From Leptodactylus fallax (taxonomy: Eukaryota; Chordata; Amphibia; Anura; Leptodactylidae), in contig CAMRHE010000067.1 of NCBI GenBank assembly GCA_947044405.1, positions 4,231,501-4,295,500 on the forward strand: DNA of 64,000 nt, written 5' to 3'. Shown piece by piece: positions 54,412 through 64,000 of the stretch (the stretch's first letter is position 1; each line of letters opens with the position of its first letter). The notes below the pieces were generated by a model. It saw only the letters and a program-made list of their open reading frames with translations, was not told where the DNA came from and did no database searches. A program made the position numbers and the translations under genes.

Positions 54412-55120
54412 GTTTAACCCCTTCCTGCCATCCACCGTAATAGTACGGCAGATGTTGGGTATTTAAATATGGCGGCCTCTCAGCTCCTGTATTATACAAC
54501 AGAGACCCGGCACTAATGCCCACGATCAGTTCTCGCACTTTGACCGAGGCGCCATTTTGCCAGGCATCGCTAGCACCCGGAGTGAGCTCTGGGGCCAGAG
54601 TTCCGTTACCATGACAGCCAGGAGCCTTTTGAAGGCTCCCAGGCCTGTCTGTAATTACTTTCTATTGTAGGCTGCCCTAAGTAGTCTTCAATAGTAGTAC
54701 CGAAATTTTGCAATGCATTAGTATTGTAATTCATTGCATTAATGATCAGACCCCCTGGGGTTTAAGACCCCTGGGGGGTCTAATAAGTGCAATAAAAAAT
54801 GTTTTAAAAAATATTAAAAATTTAAATCAGCCCCCCTTCCCTAGAACACATATAAAAGTACTTCAATACTGTGAAGCACATACACATTAGGTATCCCTGT
54901 GTCCAAAAACGCCCGGTCTACAAATATATAAAAATATGTTTCCCTTACAGTAAACGCCATAGCGGGGAAAAAAAAAAATCAAAAATCCAAAACTGACGTT
55001 TTTTCGCTGTTTTGCCTCTGATAAAAATTGAAAAAAAAGTGAGCAAAGCAATAGACATTCCCCAAAATGGTATAACTAAAAAGTACACCTGGCCCTGTAA
55101 AAAAAAAAAAAAAAAAAGAT
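54412..55120. repeat. Dispersed 'ttaaccccttcctgcc' repeat
   Basis: Starts tttaaccccttcctgccatc and tagtacggcagatg, later 'ggtatccctgtgtccaaaa', 'gacattccccaaaatgg' and 'agtacacctggccctg'. The same order of landmarks is found at 6525-7310. Confidence 0.55.
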
Positions 55121-55829
55121 GCCTATACATTCCCATACATGAATAAGCCGGACTATACTCGGCCGAACAGCGTACATCGGACCCTTCTCTAGGTAAGTAT
55201 AAAGGTTTTTTATTTTTAATGTGCCTGCGGATTGCATTACAACAGGGCGATTTGGGACACTAAACCCCAGGTCTATAAGTGCCTGTGGGTAGCTTAGTGT
55301 CCCAGATTGACCTGACAGATTTCCTTTAACGGACACTAACTGATATTAATGTGTCCTTTTTTTAACAAATATAGTAGGCATCCATTTTATTTATTTTTTT
55401 TTTTTTGGGGGGGGGGGGGGGGGGTGTTCGGATCCTGTCATACGGTAATGTGAACTACCCGGAGACTAACTCAGCTTGCATTTACATCCTAGCTATTGTA
55501 TGTTGAATGCAAGGTCAAACTGCGGTGCTGTTGACAGTACATGCAGTGACCTGGTAGATTTTCTGAACTATAACAGCCAGTCAGCACTTATCATACAATT
55601 ACTGTACAAAAAGCACCCTAGAGATATAACACTATATACAGTAACAACTGCAATGTCCTCTATAAATAATACTCTCCTGTTATTCCTATAACAAAGGTAA
55701 TGGGGCATAGTTACTAATACCGGCACGCTGGTGAGTGGTAGAACACTGTTATTGTTGAGTCATGTAGCATGCGCCATATCCCCTAAGATGATGCATGACG
55801 ATTGGAGAATATAATGGAGTTACTGAGCT

Positions 55830-56520
55830 ATGTGAGGTTATAAAAGTTCGCCAGTATCAGTGCGGTCACACTAAAATATATCTGCTGAATTATGTTGGAT
55901 TAGCAGTTGTTACTGCTCAGAAGTAATTTTTCATTTACCCCTGATGAATCTTTTAGATGAAACGCGTTGGGAAGGCAATTTAAGGACTAGAAGAGTTATA
56001 TAGTTCTAAGCTATTTGCAGTGTGGAAATATATTTTGTCTTGTATTGGAATACCTGGTCCATTTTTTCCTGTTGGCGTGGCATTAGAACAGTAACCTCAG
56101 GTTAAATAGGAATGCAGGATTCCATTTATGTTTGATAGACAAAATTTATGACAAAAGATCCAACCTGCAAACAGACTTGATTTGGATTGAGGCAGTTCAG
56201 TCTGATTATATAGGGTGAGGTGCAGTTATCTATTTAAACCAAACTTTATTTATTTATTTATTTTGCAGGTTTGGTCATACTCATTCATTTAAGTTATTTG
56301 GAATAATGGACTGCTAGTCCTTATCTTAAATCATGTCAATCTGTAGATCTGTCTAGCTCTACATGATATTAGCGGATTATTTATTTGAGCCCTGTTAGAA
56401 AGTGGGTTATTATCTTTTAAAATTTACACTAATAAAAGTGAAGTTTTAGATATCGGTATCTCTGTTATATGGGTCTGTGAGGTTATAAAAGTGACTCACC
56501 AGCTCACACCAGTATTGATA
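55830..56520 (+). repeat. Element-like segment with short direct repeats around the hammerhead motif
   Basis: 'tgtgaggttataaaagt' at about 55832 and again at about 56475, both followed by 'caccagtatt'/'gccagtatc'-like text. It may be a small retroelement with partial terminal repeats. The borders are tentative. Confidence 0.4.
55941..55975 (+). ncRNA. Candidate hammerhead ribozyme (type I, minimal)
   Basis: CTGATGA (55941-55947), stem II ATC/GAT with loop TTTTA (55948-55958), GAAA (55959-55962), self-complementary CGCG then TT (55963-55968), then GGG, which can pair with the CCC just before CTGATGA (55938-55940). This is the order of the conserved hammerhead boxes, with a very short stem III that would need to dimerise. 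Minimal hammerheads of this kind occur in retroelements. The motif sits in a segment bounded by similar words at 55834 and 56478. Confidence 0.45.
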
Positions 56521-58400
56521 TTTATATGCCCTTAATTTTTTTTTCTAAATATCTACTTATTTTTTTAATCTTCCCATTTTGAGTTGACATTTTAGAGGTT
56601 TTAGAACCAATTACTAGTTTTCTGTAGAGATATGGTCTCCAGGCATTAGCGATGAATACACAAACAATACAGATCTACAGGTCATAACTTTTAAGTAGGT
56701 CTGCTTCTTTTTATTATTTTTATTTTCATAGGTCTACATATGTCTTACAGAGTTTAAAAAAAAATAAAATAAAAAAAATTATGAAATGTGTAAGAAGGAA
56801 AAAAAATGAAGTAAAACATTTTCAGTTTCTGTATAAAAGCCTGGACAGGTTATTGTTTCCATTATGTTCTTTTCTGAGTTTATTCGCTTTTTCCAGTAAA
56901 CGCTAAACAAATTATATGGCCAACAGCACAAAAATATGGACCAAGTAAAAATCAGCTTTTATCCAACACTATAAAGGATATTCAAACCTCTGTCCAATTT
57001 GGTGTAATGGTAATTTAGTCATCATTAAATTTAATGAGCAATCACTGAGCACAGTTTATTCCTTTTCTAGCAAAATGTATGCAAATGATGTACAAAAGAT
57101 AAAACATGAATACCAATTAAATAGTAACATTGGGAGTACAAAAGGTAAACGTTAATGAAAAAGCGAAGAGTAAAGTTTAACTCTGCACCTCGTAAAAGGA
57201 CTTGTGCTTAAGTGAAGTTTATGTAGGTTTTATATTAAAACTGACTTTCGTCTTAAAGCTAAATAGATGTATCTTTTAAGTTATGTTGAGTTTGTTCCGT
57301 AACAGTGGCATTACTTTTTGATGGCTACAATAGCATAGTTTACAGAAATTGCCTGTGAAGTCCTCTCGCAACTGCAACTGACTGTATACCGTGCCTTTGC
57401 AGCAGCATCTTCATTGCCTTCAGAGCAGCTTTTGATTTCTTACAGACAAATCTTTGACCAGAGCTGGTGCTATTGTTTTCAGCACCTGTTGCTAGTGGAC
57501 TAGAGGACCCAGATCAGCTCTGGAGTAAGAGCTTGGAGGCAGCATTCTCCCTGTAACCGAATACAGGTGACATGTAATTTTGGCTGCAGTGTGAACACCA
57601 TAAAAATCAGCCCCAGTTACAGGAGAAATCAGAAGAGAAAAAAATTAAAGTTCAAATGCCCCCATAAAGGTTTATTATGACCTTATGGGGGGACACAATG
57701 TCAAAAAATAAAGAAAAAAAAAAACCCCTGCCACTACCACACCCATGTCACAGGTTCTATCCACACCCCGGCAACACAACAATATGTGTCACCTATGTAA
57801 AACTGACCATAACAGTGGGAAAACCATTTAAAAAAAATTTTTGAAGCATTTTGTGCTATTTAAAAAAAAAAAAAAAATGTAGAAAACAGACACATTTACC
57901 CTCTTTTTTTGTTTACACTTTTTCGGATATTAAAAATCAAGAAAAGACATGGAAAAATAAAAACAATATAAAAATAAAACCCTATTGATCAACAAAAAAA
58001 GACGCAAAATTATTTGACTGACCCAAATAAATAAAATTTATAGCCCTCAAAACTGCATGTACGAAGAAACCTGAAAATGTGGTGTTACCCACCCGGACGT
58101 ATATAGTCTATGAGTGGTCAGCATCTGGTTAAAGAGTATCTGTCACCCAGTACAAAATATTTAATGTACTCCTGATGAATTTGGCATTTTTATTTTTAAG
58201 ATTTGGCCACACATTCAGAAGACACAGCCCCTGGAAGATTATATGATAATTGGTTCTTATTCATCAAGTGGGCGGGAACCTTTTGTTTTTCCTCCCAGAA
58301 AAGAGAGCTACCTCCCACTTGGTGAATAAGAGCTAATTTAACATATAATCTTTCAGGGACCATATCTTCTAAATGGGTGGATAAAAAAAAAAAAAAAAAG
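56521..58400. other. AT-rich stretch, nothing coding seen
   Basis: A-rich and T-rich runs throughout. 57640-58130 resembles the AT-rich body of the 6525/54412 repeat family. No conserved frame, RNA gene or terminal repeat was found. Confidence 0.4.
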
Positions 58401-58740
58401 CTGTCAAAGGGGCACAGCGAGAATCAAATTATGTATAGCATTTAGCATTTTGTATGAATTGCTGAATGGGCAAAACTTAAAGGATATCTGATTTTTCATG
58501 AAAAGTTGAAATATCTGCAGGCTTTTGTCTGGGCAGTCTGTTCTATGACTGTATAATATAGGAATAACAAAAATTGCATACAAATACCTGAGAAAAGCCC
58601 AAGTGACCATGATATACAGGAAGCCCAAGTGACCACAAGTCCAGGAACACTGGACTGCACATGCAGGACTAATATATGCTACTAAGCAGATAAAATACAA
58701 GAAAAAAAAAATCTTTGAGCACTGTCAGTAAAGTTGCTTA

Positions 58741-58945
58741 CTGTCTATGAATAATATCCCAACTGTAAGTATAGAAGCAGCCAGAAGTAGATACAAGTAC
58801 AGAGAAGACTTTTCTTGCATTGTAAGTTGTGAGATGTGCAGGATCCCCAGTCTTTTGCGTATGGCAACAGTTTGCAGACATGTTTGTGCAGGCTGTGAGC
58901 AGAATCACTCACTCCCCTCTAAATTCACTGTGTAAAGAGAGAAAA
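58741..58945 (+). repeat. Dispersed repeat shared with 13195-13330
   Basis: gcagccagaagtagatacaa followed by gtacagagaagac, then 'gttgtgagatgtgcagg' and a terminal 'gtgtaaagagagaaaataaa'. It aligns with the complement of 13195-13330. Family not recognised. Confidence 0.6.
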
Positions 58946-59199
58946 TAAATGCCTACTACACTCACTGAGATAAGCAAGACAGCATGGAATGTATCTATGG
59001 ATGGACTTGCCTAGTAAGAAAAGAGTGAACTGTAAATTAGCTAGAAGGGAGACACCTAGTGGCAGGAACTTTAGAGAGGTTTTTCAGACAGAAAGCATCC
59101 AGATTTTAATGAAAGTATATTACATTTTGGTCCAGAATCACTTGCTCTATGAAATGAGACTAAGTTGAAAAGTGTGCACAAAAAAAGATTTGGGTGTTT

Positions 59200-59420
59200 C
59201 AGCTGAGTTCCAGGTGTCACCACTACACTGTACAGAGCTCTATATATTGTAGTAGTGGTTCCTGGACCTGAACCCCACTCCCATTCACTTGAAAAGGAGC
59301 AGGGCTGCTTCTGACATCCAAAATACCTGATGGGGATGGAGTCTGGGTCTCGGACCCCAACTGATCTTATATCATTATCAATTACCTACCAGTGGTGGAC
59401 AGCCCCTTTAATGCCAAATG
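59200..59420. repeat. Dispersed repeat, 'ggataggccatcaat' family
   Basis: Contains 'ttccaggtgtcaccac', 'cccaactgatcttatatca' and 'acctaccagtggtggacagc', ending 'cccctttaatg', which resembles the other copies. Confidence 0.4.
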
Positions 59421-59894
59421 GAAGATAAAGATTGATAAATTCCCTTTAAATGACAGATCTGGTGTAAATATCAGAGACTATTCAGAATGAGTAATATGCA
59501 ATAAAAAGGAGCATCTGGATGTGGCAATTTGTTTCACGACTCTATATGTAGGTCTTCAATGCAAGTTTCATTCCTTTCCTGGAAAATCACTTGCCTAGGG
59601 GAAAATGAGCTACATACTAATAAAGGGAACGTTGCAGTAATAATAGATATCAGCTTGTGCAACTTTTGGTGATGCGTGCTAAAACCAGATGCCTAGTGTT
59701 TTATCTCTGTCGTGATTTGCAATATTCTCAGGTTTTGCAAAACAGGAAACAGGATTGAAAATTGACAAATTGTCATTTAAGTTTTCGAGAAATAATGAAA
59801 AACCAAGAGCAGGATCCTTGATAAATTATAAAGTGAAGTTTTATATAGAACATGAATGTTTGTACAAAGCATCTGCAGGGTTTTACCAGTTTCC

Positions 59895-60512
59895 CCAGGG
59901 ACATCTGGCGAGTATCCATTGTGACCGTCAGTAGTGTCCGTTTCTATTGTCCGTTACAAGATTTTAGCCTCGGACACTAGCTGAACCGTCAGAAATCCGT
60001 TAAAATTTCCATTCATTTCAATGGGTTTTTACATTGTGTCCGTTTGTGTCCGTTTACACCAAATCCGTCAGAAGTCCGTTTTTTTTTCGCGGACAAAAAA
60101 TCCTACATGCAGGACTTTTTGTCAGTTTGAAAAAAACGGATTCTTGACAGACAGCAAGTGTCCGTTATTTTTTTAACATTGAAGTCTATGGGTAACGGAC
60201 TTATAACGGACAGTAACTGATAGCCATTAGTTACTGTCCATTATTTTATGTCCGTTTTTTCTGAGCATGCTCAGAAAGGAGAAACAAACAAAAAAAAATA
60301 CAGACAGTGTTAAAAAACGGACACTAACTGATGCCAACGGACACTAACTGATGCTAATGTGTCTGTTTTTTTAACTGTACCATTAATTGGATCAGTTAAA
60401 AAAACAGACACATTAACATCAGTTAGTGTCGGTTATGATAGGTGTCCGTTTTTTTGTTTTTTTTAACGGACACCTTCATAACGGACTCCAACGGTAGTGT
60501 GAACCCTGCCTA
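59895..60512. repeat. Complex inverted-repeat element rich in 'tccgtt'/'aacgga'
   Basis: Many copies of 'gtccgtt' or its complement. A strong hairpin at 60330-60430 ('aactgatgctaatgtgtctg' against 'cagacacattaacatcagtt'). The outer right end 'ggtagtgtgaaccctgcct' has a poor left match ('cagggacatc...'). Probably several MITE insertions. Related words appear at 55325-55360. Confidence 0.55.
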
Positions 60513-60519
60513 ATTGTTA

Positions 60520-62925
60520 AAAGGATAATAGATATTTCATGATAAATTGTATTATAAATGTGTTGCAGGAGCACAGCAATTATAATGAAGCTTCATCTAA
60601 ACATACACACATACTTGCCAACATTGTTGTAAGGGACAACACGGGTGACCACACCCCTTCTAGTGAGACCACTCCCCTTTTGTCACGCTAACTCAAAAAT
60701 GTGATGTGACCGACACATAAAGTGCACAGGTAACAAAGAAACTAATAAAAAGCTGCTGGTGCCTGGGACATTTGCTAGCTCTCCTCTTATTTCGGGTGCA
60801 TCACGGACATTCTGGGAGAGTTGGCAATTATGTGTTAACATTGGCTTTAAAATTTAGATCCCACTTCTAATATAGTATTATTAAAGCAACCCTTCTGGTT
60901 CACAAGATAAGTTTGACAATAAATGCGTAAAGCACAGTTAAATTACCCTTATTTTTAAAGGGGTTTTAACGCAAACATAACCGTAACGTATATATTTGTA
61001 GACAATTAAAAGTTAATCAATTTTGCAAATATATATAGTTAAATATTTTGAAGAGTTTTAAAGAATTTTTATTTTTTTTTTTAATCATCTTAGTGGTGAC
61101 TGTTTTATGTCTTGATCTGTGATGGATATTACTATGAATTCAGGAACTTTCTAGGAAAGTCAGCCATGATTTCCTTGTTGTGGCCCAGTTATCGTCTCAT
61201 GGAGAAACATAGAAGCAGGCAGTGATCCTGCAAGTACAAGAAGATAATATACCACAATAAGGAACTCATGGCTGGGTTTCTGATAAATGCCAGATGGTAG
61301 AAAGTTCCTATATTCATCCCCTTTAATCTTTCTAGCCTGTTTCCTTTTATTACCTATTCCCTGTTTGTTTCTTCTATAAAATAGCTTCTCTGACTACAAT
61401 ATGCTTTGGTAGTCTGAGACAACCGCCCCCACCCCTTGCTCTTATCTGGACCATCATAGAGCAGGAAGGAGTGTCTCAGACTTTGCTTAAAAAGGACCAT
61501 TCACCAATTCAAGTTCTTAGCATCTGTTAATCGTAATATTTATTATAACTTACACAAGTTTTCTGGTGTGAGCTATAATGGAAATGTACACCAGTTCCTA
61601 ACTGGCATAGACCTCCATTCTGGCGCCTAGGTGTGCGTCTGATTTATGAAGAGGCCATGCCTTGCACCTGTTGGGGCCTTTATTAAGACTGACGTACGAT
61701 GTGCCAGCCTTAATAATTCTGCCCTATTGTATATAGGCTTTCACCATTTTGGAGTACATATAATAGTATATTGAAAAACTTGCAAAACAAAACAATTCAC
61801 CAACTTTTGTATTCTTATATATCAGTTATACAGGTACTACATAATGGCATGTTCACTGTGCTTTTTTTAAGTTTCACTATGTACTCAATAAAATACTTGA
61901 AACAATCAATTGTTTTTGTGTGTTATAGTGTGACGCATAGTGATCATCTACAATGCATGCTAAATCAGGCTGGAGAGATCTACTGGAAGATCGCTCCAGC
62001 CTGGTTGGGCTAGAAATGAGATTGGAAGAGTACCTCTTTAATAGAGGTGCCCTAATCTATTATCCTTAGTGGAGACAGGCTACAAATGATCTAGAAGAAC
62101 CCTGCAGGTCTGTGAATTATACATACAGGCATTTTATATCAGTGGGCACCAGGTGTAATACTTTCTTTCCCCTATGGTGGTGCTGCAAGAGAATTGAATA
62201 CATAGTGCCCGTTTTTTCCACAGATTTCTGTTTTCCTACTTGTCCATAGCATAAGTCCATTTGTTAATATGTACATATCTCAACTATATGAATACAACTT
62301 GGAAACTGTCCCTGAAATGACAGCTAAGACAGTATGTATGAAGCAATGACGTACTGTATTTTTAATTCGCCTGAGTGCCGTGTCAATGGAGATTTCATGT
62401 TCGATCTTAGGTTATAGGTTTTGTTATTTACATGGTGTAACACAGCTTAATAGTTGTGCTGTATAAAAGGATCAATACTGGATGAGAGAACTGAGGGATT
62501 TTCCTAGATAACATACATTCATTATTATGTCTGCCCTCAAGTTCAAGCGAACATTACGATGCTCATTTCATTGCCAGTTTTCTTCCTCAGCATGGAAGAT
62601 ACAGGATTATATATTTACCGTATTCTCAGTTTGATTGAAATTCAGGTTAAACCTGTGAATTACTGCTCATTGACATATCCTGTGCCATTATAGCAATAAG
62701 GTATATACATAAATCTGGATCCTCTGTATGGCATTAAGAATTAGTTTCCATTTGTGCGCCATCGATAAATGTTTTCAAAGTAGAAAGAAAAGAAGAAAAG
62801 AATGTCATAATGAAAGATGATACTTTAAGATTTGCGCCTACTTTATTTCATATTTTGAAAAAAAAAAAGGACCTATGCAAATATCCCCTTTGCATATGCA
62901 GACCTATAATAATGTGAAAAAGTTT
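60520..62925. other. No gene seen
   Basis: AT-rich DNA. The longest frame (61771-62013) has no recognisable domain. A short 'ggtgcacc..tgggg..tttatt' repeat-like part is near 61640-61730. Confidence 0.4.
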
Positions 62926-63020
62926 TTGGCAGGTGTAGAAACAATTCTGCAAAGTAAGAATGCTTTAAGAGATAAATGAGCAAAAAAATCAGTATTTGGT
63001 GTGATCACCCTTTGGAGGAG
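62925..63020 (+). mobile_element. Tc1-like terminal fragment
   Basis: 'gtgaaaaagtttttggcagg' and 'tcagtatttggtgtgatcac' then 'cctttgg' resemble the terminal region of some Tc1-type elements. A similar phrase (ttggtgtgaccaccctttgc) is in the tandem units (47250, 49818). No transposase. Confidence 0.4.
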
Positions 63021-63410
63021 AATTCATGGAAATGATGATATGGCCCCCAAACAGACCTGATTTCAACCAGATCTGACATCCAGTACCCCACAGATCAGCT
63101 GTTTGAAGAGGCCTGGTTTTCACTTCAGCTTCTTCAATGAATAACAAGCACAACGCTGTACATTTTCTAGGGGCTGTGCTTGGTGTTGCAGCTCAGCCCC
63201 ATTAACTTGAATGAGACTGAGTCACTACTGTACCATGTGACCGATGAACATGATGTAAAGAGGGAACAGGCCACTTGTGAGCACCGAGGCCTCTTCTAAA
63301 GACTGATAGGCATATTTCCCAGGCGTCGGAACCCCTGCCAATTACATAAGGAAGACCTATCCAAAGGACAGGCCATCAAATTTGTAAGTCCTAGAAAACC
63401 CCTTTAATAG
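63010..63410. repeat. Dispersed repeat, 'ggataggccatcaat' family
   Basis: 'cagatcagctgtttgaagag', 'agctcagccccattaacttg' and 'aaggacaggccatcaaattt', ending 'aaaacccctttaata'. This is the clearest copy of the family in the window. Confidence 0.6.
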
Positions 63411-64000
63411 ATGAGGGTTGTAACTGTGTAACTATAACTGTCTCTTTTGTATTCCGACTCTTTCTTTTGCATTATGTATAGAAAACTACAACACAAACAC
63501 AACAGAAACCTGCCTGTGTGAACAGGCTTATTAGATGTTAACACTTTTATACTTTTGAAAAGTCTTATTTTTCATCATGTAGATGAGGGGTTTGACATTG
63601 ACTGTCTTTCTTTCCCTGGTCGTGTCATTTGATGCCTAGACCCTGTGTTCTGTAATTTACTGAATACCATGCACACTCTCATCAGCATCAGTCATCGCCT
63701 GTGCACATCTCCTTCCCTGCTAGTTCTTCTATCCTGTCAGAATGATTCTTTATGAAATACAAAGTGCTCTGAGGGATTGTCTTTCACAGCTGCACAGCAC
63801 AACCGGGCAAAAACTATTTATATTCTATGGGAAAAGTCAGATGTCTCTTCTTACTCATAAAGTTAGATTGCTGTGATATTATTTGTACTTTATGCATATG
63901 GAATGAGCAACCTCCAGTTCTCCAACTGTTCAACATCTGGCCTATGGATCTTCACCAGCCTTCAGCAACATGACAGCACCATGGGACAATTTTTTAAAAA

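Noticed and set aside
61771..62013. 80-codon plus-strand frame
   Set aside because: No domain, no splice or promoter context, AT-rich surroundings. Not supportable as a gene.

Overview
The window looks like vertebrate nuclear DNA from an amphibian, most likely a frog. It has AT-rich introns, long (TA)n and (CA)n microsatellites, many short palindromic DNA transposons, CR1, L2 and Rex1-type LINEs, a Penelope-like element, Tc1/mariner copies and hAT MITEs. The species was not identified, and 'frog' is inferred from this repeat mix and from the protein similarity.

The one host gene I can support is PAXIP1 (PTIP), on the minus strand from the start codon at 25994 to beyond the left edge. Sixteen coding exons were placed by hand from splice sites and from similarity to the human protein as I remember it. 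They code for about 1,174 residues: two N-terminal BRCT domains, an acidic stretch, a very long glutamine-rich exon of 521 codons, BRCT3 and BRCT4, and the start of BRCT5. All exon phases fit, except that the exon at 3525-3663 has one extra A in a homopolymer, which breaks the frame. The last exons lie outside the window.

26-64 kb is upstream of PAXIP1 and holds no host gene that I can recognise. It is an accumulation of mobile DNA. From left to right: a GC-rich promoter; a Penelope-like element with 13-bp target duplications and inverted arms carrying hammerhead-type motifs (26.7-28.1 kb); nested MITEs; a broken Tc1 copy (29.7-30.5 kb); an L2-like tail; a poor-quality homopolymer stretch (32.8-33.1 kb); a Rex1/Babar-type LINE (33.1-36.0 kb); an hAT element with a minisatellite (36.2-37.4 kb); a Tc1 element with a solo LTR in its left terminal repeat (38.8-41.2 kb); a palindromic MITE split by a second, related solo LTR with an open reading frame in its U3 (42.4-44.0 kb); and a 2.57-kb tandem array of two full units and one deleted unit (45.7-51.8 kb).

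52-64 kb contains further MITEs, an inverted-repeat element built from 'tccgtt'-like words, a second candidate hammerhead ribozyme near 55.95 kb, and long stretches in which I see nothing recognisable. In known vertebrate maps HTR5A lies beyond the 5' side of PAXIP1. No HTR5A exon was seen here, so this may be part of that intergenic interval.
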